A stretch of DNA of 57,973 nt from Brucella thiophenivorans (lineage in GTDB: Bacteria; Pseudomonadota; Alphaproteobacteria; Rhizobiales; Rhizobiaceae): the NCBI RefSeq assembly GCF_002252445.1, contig NZ_NNRJ01000076.1:1-57973 (forward strand), given 5' to 3'. This document shows positions 1 to 8,952 of this stretch, piece by piece. The notes beneath the pieces were generated by a model. The model was not told where the DNA came from. It was given only the letters and a program-made list of their open reading frames with translations, and searched no databases. A program made the position numbers and the translations under genes. Each line of letters opens with the position of its first letter. Position 1 is the stretch's first letter.

Positions 1-3000
1 CCATAGAGCATGTATTTGTTGTCGGCCCAGGCATAGGTGGTGCCTACACCGATACCTCCCCATGTGTCATCGCTGTCGGTTACCATATGGGTTCCTGCAT
101 AATTCATGCGCGCGTCGCCCATGAGCTCCTGATAAAGATTGGCGATTGCGTAAAGCGATGTATTGACCATCAGCCCGTCATGGTTTTTCCAGCTCTTGGT
201 GTAGTTTGCTGCAAGACCGAGGCGGGCAGTTAGGTTTTCGCCGTTTCGATTGGAGATACGAGCGCCGTATGTATCGGTAAAGGTGTCGAAATCCACCGAT
301 GACCACATAAGCTGTGCCTGTGGTGTCAGTGACCAGTATTGGTTCATATCAAAGCGCTGTCCTGCTTCAAGGCTCAAAGCGTAGCCAAATCCCTTGTTGC
401 CATTCGTTAGGGTTTGGTTCCTGGCATCGACATCAAGGTCACTATCATACCAGTTGGCCTGTGCCTGCGCATCGAGATAGAAGCCGGATGTGCCATACCA
501 TGTGGCAGTTGCACCCAGTCCCCAGCCTTGCGTGCTTATGTGGCCGGAACCATCACCGGTGCGATTGTCGATATCAGAACGCGCATTGCCATACTGGCCG
601 GTAATGCCGGCAAACAGCTTGCCATTCTCGTCTTCATAGAACTGACCGTCTACACCCGCCTGCATGATGAGCGTGTTAATCTCCTGACGCAGATCTCCTG
701 CGGTCGAGCCATTTTCCGCACGATGATGCGCGCCTTCGATGCGGCCCCAAATGGCCTGACTGTCGCTTTCGCCCGCATTGGCCTGATCAGAGCCTTCCAG
801 ATAACGCTTACCCACGCGCTGCTGCAATGTCGGCAATTTGTTCAGAGCCTGCAAGGTTGAGGTGTAAGATTCATAGACCGGTGCTGCAGGACTATAACGA
901 TCAGGGCCAGACGGTGAAGGCGGCGACGGTGGCGACGGTGGGCACGTATTGGTTGTCTCACAGCTTGGATCAATTGGGGGAGCTGGATTGTCCTTATCCA
1001 TCTTGCTCACCAGATACCAGTTGCCGTCATTGGGCGTATTTGTTCCCCCCTGTTGCAACGTATAGGCATAGGCAGAGTCGGTCATAATGCCCGGCTTTCC
1101 CTCTTTGGTGGTATAATCGCCATTGAGCGTGAACAGGCCATCCGAGTTGCCAGCGACGGAAATGATCTCGATGCCATTATTCGTTTTGGCGCCAAAACCG
1201 TGACGGTTGGTGATGTCAATTTTGGAACTGCCAGATGTGTTGCCAGTGACATTCATTCGGTCTGTCAGAGAATTGTCATCGCCAAACACGGCAGACATAT
1301 GCAGCGTGCCACCAGTGCCATTGTAATCCCCTGACACATTGAGCACGCTGCCGCCATTGCCGCCGAAGAAAACATCGCCGCCATTGGACAGCCCTGCCAA
1401 GGTGCTGGAGAAGCCTCCAAGTTCAAGGGAAGCGCCGCTGGCCACATTATAGGTTGAAGCAGCCGAGAACCCACCGGCAGCGCCCTGAACCAGTGCACCT
1501 TCGTTGAGTGCTGTGGCCCCCGAATAGTCATTGGCACCATAAAGCACCAGATCGCCCTTGCCGTTCTTGGTCAAACCGCCCGTGCCGGAGATTACGCCGG
1601 AAAAGTCCGCATGTAAGTCCTGGTTGAGTGTTAATGTGCCGGAGCCGAGATTGATGTTGCCGTCATGACCATTTCCATCAGCAGGATTAAGTCCATCAAG
1701 ACCACCGATCGTTTCATTGAAGTTGGCAAGGTCCAATCTTGCTCCATCGGCAATCTTGACGTGACCTGAGCCAAAAGCATTATCAGCAATACCGGCTTTC
1801 GCTGCACCGGCTTCAACCGTTAACCCGCCACTGAAACTGTTGTCGCCACTAAAGGTCGTTGTCGCCTTGCCGCGTTTGAAGACTGTGCCAATCCCGCTGA
1901 TCTGGTTGGCAAGTGTGGTATCAGTTGTTTTGTCGACAGCAAAATCACCATATCCATAGCGGGTACTGGCCAGCACAATGCCGCTTGTTGAGTCAATGCT
2001 ACCACCTTCACCAAGTGTAAGGAGGCCTTCTGTGACCGTGGTTGTGCCTGTATATGTGTTGGCTCCATTCAGAACCAGTTGCCCTGCACCCGATTTTAAT
2101 AAGCCTTCATTGCCCTCAATATCCGAATGAATGGTGGCGGTCATAGCAGAGCTTTGCAAAGATCCATCACCGACAATGATCAGCTGATCGCCGGTCCCAG
2201 CCAATGTTAAAGAGCTGCCTTGCAGAACATAGCCATTGCTCATGAACTGCATGCCATTGACGCTCGGTTGATAACCTGCATCAATCGTTACGGTACCGCC
2301 TGTACCGCCAAACACCGCAAAGCCATCATTGCTCCAAGGAGAGTTTATGAGGCCATCGGCACCAGTCCAGTTGCTCGCAGCACTATCCCAGGTGCCATTA
2401 CCACCCTGAATTATACCATCGTTCCCGGGGCCTGCACCATCCCAGAAAAACATGCTGCGGCCCGCAGTATTGACCAGATTGACCTGGTGGTTAATCGCAG
2501 TCTGAAGATTAAAATCGGCAATATTGCTATCAGCAATCGTGCCCAGGGTCATGGTGTTCTCAGTCAGATTTCCAGTATAATCGAAGATGCGATAGACGCC
2601 GGTTCCCATAACGCTGCCACTCTCGACATTGAGTGTACCATTGAGCGCAAGATCGCCAGTCACATCAAATAAGGCATTCTGCGATTGGCCGCCCGTTAAG
2701 GTCACATCAGTCTGACTACCGGTTGCCAGATTAAGGCCATTCCCAAAGCTCAGCTTCTGCTTGCTCTGGCCAAACAGCGTTGCTCCTGAGGCAAAACGCG
2801 CGGCACCACTGATTGCGCCGTGGCCACCAAGATCGGCCTTATCGTCAACCGCCAATGTTCCGCCCAATGTTGCGCCATCAAGGCGCAGATCACCGGCTTT
2901 CACGCTGACAGCACCATTATAGCCAGAGCTGTCAGCGCTCAGAATCAGCCCACCTGCGCCGGTCTTTGTCAATGCACCCGCACCACTGAATGCGGATGAG

Positions 3001-6000
3001 ACACTAAAAGTGTTATTCGCATCAGCAATGTCAAAGCCACCACCATGGGCGCCCCAATTGATCGTGCTGGCTGTGGCTTTGAACGATTTGCCTGTCACCT
3101 GTAGCGTGCCGCCATCAAAATCAAGCGTACCTGATCCGAGGTTCGCTGCCTGCGCGACCGAAAGCACGCCATTATTAAAATGCGTATCGCCGTAACTGTT
3201 ATTGCCGGAAAGTGTCAGCGTTCCAGCACCAGATTGCTTCACGCTACCAGTGCCGCTGATGGCACCCGACAGAGCGGCTGCATTCATATTATTGACGTTC
3301 AGAGTGCTGTTATTGACAATATCGCCTAGGATCATGCCGTCATGACCAGCAGTCCCGTCACCCAATTGCAGAGTTCCCGCAGCAATCGTCGTGCCGCCCG
3401 TATAGGTGTTGGAAGCGGTCAGAACGAGCGTGCCATCTCCTGCTTTGGTAAAACTGCCTTTGGCTGTATCTGCATTCGCAATAACGCCACTGAACGTCGC
3501 CGTTTTAGCACTATCGACCGAAACCGTGCCGCCAGCAGAGCTCAGTGACACCTTCCGGTCCGCATTCATGTCTCCTGTGATGAGCAGCGTACCACCCGAA
3601 AAATTCAGGGCACCAGATGGATCGCCAAGATTGGAATCAGATGAAACTGACAAAGTGCCGGCGTTGATATTTGTACCACCCGTATAGGCATTAGCACCCG
3701 ACAGAACCAAAGTACCGGCGCCAAGCTTCGTTAATGCACCGCCCGTTGCCAGATTCTGCGCTATCGTAAATGTATTCCCAGCATCCGCAATATCGAAGCC
3801 GCCACCCGTTGGTCCCCAATTTATCACGGACCGTGTCGAGTGCATCGTCGTGCCGGTAATTTGCAATGTGCCACCAGCGAGGTCCAGATGATGCGTAGGA
3901 TCTCCTCCCAGATTATCGTCACTACCGACGGAGAGTACACCTTCTTGAAGTATTATACGGGGGGGCTTATTCTGCCCATCAAGAATAAGGGTACCATCGC
4001 CCCTTTTGTATAATAATCCGCTTCCCGTAATGGTGGAGCTGTAGGTAGTTGGTTGACCAGCCGTATCAAATGTACCGCCATTGATTCCGAGTTCGATAGG
4101 AACGCTAATGGTCAAGGGCTGAGATAATGTATGAATAATGCCGCCATCCAAGCTAATTTTGCCGGCGACAAACGGATCTGGCGTGACGTCGTTCAGTGGA
4201 GACCAGATGCCTCCATTTGCAAGTTTTAACGTGACGTTATTTTTGTTGGAGGTAACGTCTCCTGTCCATATAGCGCCATTAATAATCGTTATGGTTGCGG
4301 AAGCGAACCTGTCTGGATGTAGCGCAGTCACCTCAGATGCCACATATAGGTCACCCAACCAACTCGTCGAACTTCCATCAATTGTAAAATTTAGTAAATT
4401 CTTACCCGTAAATGCTTTTTTATTATCTAGGTCATCAACATATATGCCGCCGCGCAAAGTGGTTTGCGTCGCATTGAATGTGAGTTGCGCAGAATCTAGC
4501 CCATCGTAGTTTTTAACAGCATCTCTTGGGTCTGATTTCACCTTCATTGTATTATTGATGTAAATAAGAGAACGATCGCTGATTGCAGAATTATCTGATG
4601 CAATCAAGCTTGATGTGCCACTGACGCTCACTGTTGCAATTGTTGCGTCAACATCAAAAAGCGAAACATATTTTCCAGAGTCTGTACCATTAAAATTAAC
4701 ATTAACGTTGTTGAGGTCGAATTTGTTGTCGAAATAAACTGTTGGAATATCAGCGGTGTTTGTTTGAGGTGCTGGAGAAAAGGGTGTAATACCACTTAAA
4801 AATACCGAAGCGCGTGAATCTTTGCTGCCTTGCATATTGAGATTTAATGTGGTGTTGCTTAAAGATGCATGTGCATGTTGGTTGAGCGACACGACGCCCC
4901 AGATGCCTGACGGTCCATCGCCATCCATCGTATAATTCAAAGTCATATAATTCGCATTAAAATTGGCGATAGTTGACCCAAATACATCGTCTACGTCTGC
5001 CGTGGGCTTCAGTCCTCCGCGGGTTCCTGCGCTGTCCCATACACCCGAAAGCATCACCCAGCCATAAGCAGCTGGATAGTTAGGTGTCACACTTCCCTCT
5101 ACACCAGACGGGTTGATCACGCCCGTCAATTGTGGATTGTACTGCTGGGCCAGCGTGTAGGTGCTAGGTTTTTTGAAACTTAGGGAAGACTGTGGTCCCG
5201 CCAGTATTATCGCACCATAAACAGACTTATTTCCACTCGGATCTTTAATGGAGAGGAGTGGGAGGTTAAAGTTAGCTGAACCGTTGAAATCAGCATGAGT
5301 ATCATTGAAAATCATAGGAGCTACGAGAGCGGCACTTCCGTTGTTATAGAACATCGCGGTATCATCGGATCGGGCATCCATTGTGGTCGTTCCGCCAATC
5401 GTCAATGAACCGTACTGATCCGTACTCGGTTGAAGATTGCTTGCATCATCAGCATGCGATCCACCCTGGTAAAAAAGCATACCGCCACCAACTTGAAGGT
5501 CGCCCTGTATATCTATTTTTGTTGTGTGCCAATCAGGATTGTCCTTGAAGCTTGATAAGCCGTAATAGGAACTGATTGCGGCCATCGGATATTTTGAGTT
5601 AATTACAGGAGCCCCGAGACCTGAGATCCCGTAATCACCTTTGACAGTGATTTCCCCTCCGCCGAGGACGGCGAGCCCTGCAAAATACGAACCGAGTGTT
5701 TGGTCAGTTAGGTCGCCAACATTGATATCATAACTCAAATTTCCGTCGAATGTGACAGAGGTCGGCTTCGAAAACGACCCGACAGCCATGCAGGACGTTA
5801 TGCCGTGAATAGAACCGTTGCCTTGCGCAAAGTTGGACGGGGTGCAGTCTGTGACGTCTCCCGAAAGCGTTGTTTGTCCGTCATCAGTGTGGTTTTTAGC
5901 CTGTGCAATGGATTGTGGCTGCAATAGCGCGATTGCCAATACAGAGGCGCACCCTAATACCCGAATGAGAGATGCGCGAACTGTGCTGCATTTAGAGTGA

Positions 6001-6005
6001 TTCAC
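1..6005 (-). CDS. Giant PATR-repeat autotransporter adhesin (3' end off window)
   Basis: One reading frame was followed at several points from a GTG at 6005 to the window edge, about 2001 codons. No stop was met in the stretches translated, which lie near 6000, 4990, 3700, 2950, 900 and 1. GGAAGG lies just upstream of the GTG. The N-terminus is a Sec signal peptide (basic residues, then a Leu/Ala/Val core ending near SIAQA). The long passenger carries autotransporter-associated beta-strand repeats, for example LTKLGAGTLVLSGANAYTGG around 3670-3740. A Pro-Ser-rich linker lies near 900-945. From about 880 to 1 the translation is a typical type V beta-barrel (GIGVGTTYAWADNKYMLY at the edge), so probably only the last strand is missing. 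The family is exported by Sec and inserts its barrel in the outer membrane; passengers usually mediate adhesion or aggregation. The ligand is unknown. Confidence 0.9.
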   Translation of the reverse strand, partial: MNHSKCSTVRASLIRVLGCASVLAIALLQPQSIAQAKNHTDDGQTTLSGDVTDCTPSNFAQGNGSIHGITSCMAVGSFSKPTSVTFDGNLSYDINVGDLTDQTLGSYFAGLAVLGGGEITVKGDYGISGLGAPVINSKYPMAAISSYYGLSSFKDNPDWHTTKIDIQGDLQVGGGMLFYQGGSHADDASNLQPSTDQYGSLTIGGTTTMDARSDDTAMFYNNGSAALVAPMIFNDTHADFNGSANFNLPLLSIKDPSGNKSVYGAIILAGPQSSLSFKKPSTYTLAQQYNPQLTGVINPSGVEGSVTPNYPAAYGWVMLSGVWDSAGTRGGLKPTADVDDVFGSTIANFNANYMTLNYTMDGDGPSGIWGVVSLNQHAHASLSNTTLNLNMQGSKDSRASVFLSGITPFSPAPQTNTADIPTVYFDNKFDLNNVNVNFNGTDSGKYVSLFDVDATIATVSVSGTSSLIASDNSAISDRSLIYINNTMKVKSDPRDAVKNYDGLDSAQLTFNATQTTLRGGIYVDDLDNKKAFTGKNLLNFTIDGSSTSWLGDLYVASEVTALHPDRFASATITIINGAIWTGDVTSNKNNVTLKLANGGIWSPLNDVTPDPFVAGKISLDGGIIHTLSQPLTISVPIELGINGGTFDTAGQPTTYSSTITGSGLLYKRGDGTLILDGQNKPPRIILQEGVLSVGSDDNLGGDPTHHLDLAGGTLQITGTTMHSTRSVINWGPTGGGFDIADAGNTFTIAQNLATGGALTKLGAGTLVLSGANAYTGGTNINAGTLSVSSDSNLGDPSGALNFSGGTLLITGDMNADRKVSLSSAGGTVSVDSAKTATFSGVIANADTAKGSFTKAGDGTLVLTASNTYTGGTTIAAGTLQLGDGTAGHDGMILGDIVNNSTLNVNNMNAAALSGAISGTGSVKQSGAGTLTLSGNNSYGDTHFNNGVLSVAQAANLGSGTLDFDGGTLQVTGKSFKATASTINWGAHGGGFDIADANNTFSVSSAFSGAGALTKTGAGGLILSADSSGYNGAVSVKAGDLRLDGATLGGTLAVDDKADLGGHGAISGAARFASGATLFGQSKQKLSFGNGLNLATGSQTDVTLTGGQSQNALFDVTGDLALNGTLNVESGSVMGTGVYRIFDYTGNLTENTMTLGTIADSNIADFNLQTAINHQVNLVNTAGRSMFFWDGAGPGNDGIIQGGNGTWDSAASNWTGADGLINSPWSNDGFAVFGGTGGTVTIDAGYQPSVNGMQFMSNGYVLQGSSLTLAGTGDQLIIVGDGSLQSSAMTATIHSDIEGNEGLLKSGAGQLVLNGANTYTGTTTVTEGLLTLGEGGSIDSTSGIVLASTRYGYGDFAVDKTTDTTLANQISGIGTVFKRGKATTTFSGDNSFSGGLTVEAGAAKAGIADNAFGSGHVKIADGARLDLANFNETIGGLDGLNPADGNGHDGNINLGSGTLTLNQDLHADFSGVISGTGGLTKNGKGDLVLYGANDYSGATALNEGALVQGAAGGFSAASTYNVASGASLELGGFSSTLAGLSNGGDVFFGGNGGSVLNVSGDYNGTGGTLHMSAVFGDDNSLTDRMNVTGNTSGSSKIDITNRHGFGAKTNNGIEIISVAGNSDGLFTLNGDYTTKEGKPGIMTDSAYAYTLQQGGTNTPNDGNWYLVSKMDKDNPAPPIDPSCETTNTCPPSPPSPPSPSGPDRYSPAAPVYESYTSTLQALNKLPTLQQRVGKRYLEGSDQANAGESDSQAIWGRIEGAHHRAENGSTAGDLRQEINTLIMQAGVDGQFYEDENGKLFAGITGQYGNARSDIDNRTGDGSGHISTQGWGLGATATWYGTSGFYLDAQAQANWYDSDLDVDARNQTLTNGNKGFGYALSLEAGQRFDMNQYWSLTPQAQLMWSSVDFDTFTDTYGARISNRNGENLTARLGLAANYTKSWKNHDGLMVNTSLYAIANLYQELMGDARMNYAGTHMVTDSDDTWGGIGVGTTYAWADNKYMLY

Positions 6006-6290
6006 GAAAACGCCTTCCAAATATAAAAACTTATATTAGTTAAATATAAAAATTAATTATGGGATTCTGTTGTTGATATAATATATGTGTAAAATTTACT
6101 ATGAAATAATTTGAAAATCAACAAGTCAAAATTTTATAAAAGTATTATATTTGTATAATAAAAAATACTAATATGAATATCTGAAATTTATAATTGTATT
6201 ATATTACATAGTAAATTATTGTCAGACATTATTATGATTGATAATCAATCGTATATATGATATTATATAATACACATGTTTATTCTGCTT
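6006..6290. promoter_or_regulatory. Very AT-rich upstream region of the autotransporter
   Basis: This roughly 285-bp stretch is almost entirely A and T, far above the rest of the window. It contains no credible reading frame. It must hold the promoter of the autotransporter, which is transcribed leftwards from here. Such AT-rich leaders in this group are often targets of silencing proteins of the MucR/Ros type; that role is inferred. Confidence 0.5.
6236..6250. promoter_or_regulatory. Palindrome GATTGATAATCAATC (operator-like)
   Basis: A perfect 7+1+7 palindrome sits in the AT-rich block, 231 bp upstream of the autotransporter start. Its centre, TGATAATCA, matches the middle of the classical Fur box. 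Metal control is only a possibility, since Brucellaceae mainly use RirA, Irr and Mur. Confidence 0.35.
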
Positions 6291-6449
6291 CAGAACTGTT
6301 TCTCTCTCTTAGAGGCATTACTGGTTGGCAGTAAAAGTCATGCTGAAGGCGCGCCGGGCGGTGAGGCGTATTAGGAGTTTTTTGATCTAAAAATTGGATG
6401 GCGCAATATTTTCTCATGCTTTGAGTGGTGGCTTCGAGCCAAGATCTAT

Positions 6450-6580
6450 ATGGCAGGGACGCGACGACAGAGGCAATCTGTCAAGCGATACGACAGAGCC
6501 AAAATTGCCTGAGGGCTTTGGCGATGCTGTACGGTATCAACCAAAAAATAGTCGCTAAGTGGAAGCCGCCGCAGCATTGA
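6450..6580 (+). pseudogene. Remnant of an IS transposase N-terminus
   Basis: An ATG at 6450 opens MAGTRR, and the homologous reading then continues only after a frame change (EAICQAIRQSQ, then LRALAMLYGINQKIVAKWK) until TGA at 6580. This matches the helix-turn-helix start common in rhizobial IS transposases (usual form AIRRAIQ, then LRALAKRYGINQKTVAKW). The frameshift and early stop make it non-functional. No terminal repeats or remaining transposase body were found, so it is a decayed fragment. The IS481/IS3-like assignment is from memory. Confidence 0.6.
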
Positions 6581-6903
6581 TCATGACAATAGCGTCTACA
6601 TAGCAGGCAATTATATGGAGGGTATGGCGCGCGCTCAAACATTGCATTCGGGGGGAAGTATCGGACTGTTTGGTAATAGACGAAGATATTTAGGTGGTTA
6701 AACGGCTTTATAGTTGGTTCTCGACAGAACGCCTGAACAGTTACGTGATAGAGTTCGTGAATTGCGATACGAGAGAGGTATCACGTAGAACGAATTTATA
6801 CCCCGTTCAGCTGTTTGCAATTTTGGCGAAAGAGACCCAATGAAAACTCCGCCGACCTCACAATTCATAATATTCAGCAGTCTCATTTTCGATTTATGCG
6901 TAT
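6581..6903. other. No recognisable gene; probable decayed IS flank
   Basis: About 320 bp follow the transposase fragment. All frames are broken or have no ribosome-binding site, and no homology is recognised. It is most likely degenerated mobile-element DNA. Confidence 0.4.
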
Positions 6904-6930
6904 AAAAAAAGCTTCGGATTTCTCCGAAGC
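6904..6930 (-). terminator. Rho-independent terminator of the 6962-8130 operon
   Basis: On the minus strand, GCTTCGGA, loop GAAA and TCCGAAGC form a perfect 8-bp stem followed by seven T. It lies about 30 bp past the stop codon at 6962. Confidence 0.85.
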
Positions 6931-6961
6931 CCTTATTGTTAAGCAAATTATTGACTGCTTG

Positions 6962-8056
6962 TTATTTGCGGTAAGCTAAGCCGCCCCAAATTCTACCTTC
7001 GTCGCGATGACGACCACCGTGAACGGCTCCGATGTAAGCGGCAACTGCGGCAACAAGAGCAGATGCAGCAAGTAGGAATGCTGTTAGAATGCCAGTTACT
7101 CTTGCTTTTTCAGCAGCATCAGCTGCCTTAGCTTTCACTTCTTCTGCAGTTTTTTCAGCTTGCGCTTGTAGATCTGAAAATACTTTCTGTGCTTCGTCAA
7201 CCTTTGTCTGGGCTTCAGTACGCAGAGCCTGAACGCGTTCAACGGTCTGGTTTACACGCGTTTGGGCGTCATTTTGACTGAGGCCAGTTCGAGAGGCTAC
7301 CTGATTAGTGAGCCATGTGCGGTCAGCATCAGAGATTTCACCCGTAGTCAGCAGGTTTCCAAGGATACCACTTATCTGGCGTTGAAAATCCGCCAAATTT
7401 TGCGCTTCTTGACCAACAACAGAGTTCCCCTGACTGTCCGTGCGTAGCAGACTATCGGTGAGGTAGTCTAAAGGGTTTGTTTTCAGCCCTTGTGGCAGCA
7501 TCTGTTCAACAGATGGAGCGGCAGCTTGCCCTGCACCCTGCGCCAATCCGGAAACTGCTTGTCCGGCGCCAGAAACGATCCCGCCGGCCAACTGACCGGC
7601 ACCCTGTGCAGTGCCGCCGACGACCGTTCCCGCGGTTTGCACCGCTGTTTCAGCCGCACTTCCAACTGCTTTGGCGCCACCTGAAATAATACTTACAAGC
7701 AGTAGAGCAGATGCGATCGTACCGATACCCCACACCACCAGCCCATTCAGGCCGTCGCGAACGGTCAATTCATCACGGGTCGCAGTTCCGGCAGGTCGGC
7801 GCATTCTGCCAGTGATGTAGCCACCAAGCATATAAGAAGCGACCATCGATATGACGATAAAGAGTGCAGTGATGACAAGCCATACAGCGCTTATGTCGCC
7901 TCCATCATCGACGGAGAATGAACTTAGACCAAGGCCACCGGCAAATGTTGTCAGGACAACCATCACGCCGGATGCGACCGCAGCGCCAGCAAAAATAGCC
8001 GCCCAATCCACATAGCTGCGATCAGGCGCATTTTCTACAACAGTTGAATCTACCAT
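6962..8056 (-). CDS. Four-helix membrane protein with C-terminal coiled coil (PhnA-like annotation in relatives)
   Basis: The product is 364 residues. Hydrophobic segments lie near residues 20-45, 60-85 and 105-130, and another close to the C-terminus (ILTAFLLAASALVAAVAAYI). Between them are a Gly/Ala/Gln-rich stretch and a long Ala/Lys/Glu coiled coil (EAQTKVDEAQKVFSDLQ onwards), so it is an inner-membrane protein with a helical soluble part. Relatives in Rhizobiales are often labelled PhnA-like, but nothing here supports a phosphonate role and the function is unknown. The ATG at 8056 was preferred to a TTG one codon earlier because it shares its A with the stop of the small upstream gene (TGATG), implying translational coupling. 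Confidence 0.8.
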   Translation of the reverse strand: MVDSTVVENAPDRSYVDWAAIFAGAAVASGVMVVLTTFAGGLGLSSFSVDDGGDISAVWLVITALFIVISMVASYMLGGYITGRMRRPAGTATRDELTVRDGLNGLVVWGIGTIASALLLVSIISGGAKAVGSAAETAVQTAGTVVGGTAQGAGQLAGGIVSGAGQAVSGLAQGAGQAAAPSVEQMLPQGLKTNPLDYLTDSLLRTDSQGNSVVGQEAQNLADFQRQISGILGNLLTTGEISDADRTWLTNQVASRTGLSQNDAQTRVNQTVERVQALRTEAQTKVDEAQKVFSDLQAQAEKTAEEVKAKAADAAEKARVTGILTAFLLAASALVAAVAAYIGAVHGGRHRDEGRIWGGLAYRK

Positions 8057-8130
8057 CAACGTAATCCCAGAAAAGAGAGGATGAACAACACGATAACGAC
8101 TAGTCCTACTAAATAGATAATGGAGTTCAT
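8056..8130 (-). CDS. 24-residue single-helix membrane peptide
   Basis: An ATG at 8130 is preceded by AAAGGAG at ideal spacing. It encodes 24 residues, starting MNSIIYLVGLVV and ending FLGLR, which form one hydrophobic helix with a basic end. The TGA stop overlaps the ATG of the next gene, so the two are probably one translational unit. Very similar tiny peptides recur in rhizobial genomes in my recollection; function unknown. It may be a small partner or regulator of the downstream membrane protein. Confidence 0.7.
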   Translation of the reverse strand: MNSIIYLVGLVVIVLFILSFLGLR

Positions 8131-8260
8131 GTTGGTTATCTCCTTTGGATAAGTAAAATTTCCCGGTTAGCGGTGTGATAAGTGTCGGGCTTTACGCTCT
8201 CTTTGAGAAAACTCGTGAGTTAGTAAAAAGTTTCAGTGAACATGAAATTTATTTAATTTA

Positions 8261-8443
8261 TCAATACTTAGAACGGTCGGGATAGGGGGATTTTGGATTT
8301 TGTTTTTTTGAACTGCCCGGTGAATTTGTTTGTTCGTGTGTCGGTTTTTCGTTTTGGTCTTTTGGATCAACTGAATCTGGATCTGCCGACTGGTCCTCGC
8401 GAACCAGATCAGGGTCCGACCAAGGACTTTTCTTATTGCTCAT
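8261..8443 (-). CDS. Small hydrophilic hypothetical protein (60 aa)
   Basis: This is a highly charged protein, rich in Asp, Pro, Lys, Ser and Gln, probably disordered, with no hydrophobic segment and no recognised domain. GGAGAG lies just before the ATG and overlaps the stop of the upstream gene, which ends 9 bp before. The tight spacing and good ribosome-binding site support expression as the second gene of a two-gene operon. Function unknown. Confidence 0.6.
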   Translation of the reverse strand: MSNKKSPWSDPDLVREDQSADPDSVDPKDQNEKPTHEQTNSPGSSKKQNPKSPYPDRSKY

Positions 8444-8452
8444 ATATCTCTC

Positions 8453-8647
8453 CTATTCCTCAGGTCCAAATTTGAGAAGTTCAAGCACCAAACCTTGAGA
8501 AACAATGGCAATTGCCTTTGCGGTTTCGACCTCGTCCCATCCAGCATTTTTGCCAGACGCTATAAGGCCCGCAATTTCATTCGCTAATGCTTCCTGACAA
8601 TCAATGTCACGATCGGGGTAATTTCCCGGGTGCGTAGGTTTCAGCAT
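8453..8647 (-). CDS. Small hypothetical protein (64 aa), first gene of a stress-type operon
   Basis: The ATG at 8647 was chosen because AGGAGG lies 7 nt upstream; a longer frame reaching 8758 has no such signal. The protein has an acidic helical core (EALANEIAGLIASGKNAGW, then DEVETAKAIAIVSQGL) resembling short uncharacterised rhizobial proteins. It has no signal peptide or membrane segment. A candidate EcfG-type promoter lies at 8675-8700, so a general-stress role is possible. Function unknown. Confidence 0.65.
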   Translation of the reverse strand: MLKPTHPGNYPDRDIDCQEALANEIAGLIASGKNAGWDEVETAKAIAIVSQGLVLELLKFGPEE

Positions 8648-8674
8648 TGACGTCCTCCTGAATGCATGGAGAAC

Positions 8675-8700
8675 AACGCACGAGATCAGGAAAAGGTTCT
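8675..8700 (-). promoter_or_regulatory. Candidate sigma-EcfG promoter
   Basis: On the minus strand, AGAAC, 17 nt and CGTT closely match the alphaproteobacterial general-stress consensus GGAAC-N16/17-CGTT, with one mismatch in the -35. The -10 lies about 28 bp upstream of the ATG at 8647, leaving a short leader. Confidence 0.45.
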
Positions 8701-8892
8701 CAGAAAAGACTTGTTCGTTTTTCCGCGTTGTCGGACTGATCATATCGACACTCTGCAATGGCTTCTGTATTTCGTTGCCTCAGCCTATGGCGCGCTTAGC
8801 CAGGTACTTACGTTCTTATTTTGTTATTTTTTTAGTGGGCCCGCCTAAAAAAGATGGAGGTCAGAAAACCCCAATGGGACGTGGATCAGATG

Positions 8893-8940
8893 TCTTGAAA
8901 CGGGACTTGATAGCGCTACCTAATCCCCAAGTTTTCAAGA
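8893..8940. promoter_or_regulatory. Inverted repeat upstream of the lipocalin gene
   Basis: TCTTGAAA at 8893-8900 is the exact reverse complement of TTTCAAGA at 8933-8940, just before the lipocalin ribosome-binding site. It could be a leader hairpin or an operator; no regulator is known. The rest of the gap from 8701 shows nothing else clear. Confidence 0.3.
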
Positions 8941-8952
8941 TAGGAAGAAAAC

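Noticed and set aside
314..4509. Plus-strand frames of 90-150 codons across the first 4.5 kb
   Set aside because: They lie antisense to the autotransporter frame, have no ribosome-binding sites and give unnatural protein sequences; they are shadows of the repetitive GC-biased gene.
6698..6946. 82-codon minus-strand frame
   Set aside because: It runs through the terminator hairpin of the neighbouring operon, has no ribosome-binding site and no family resemblance.
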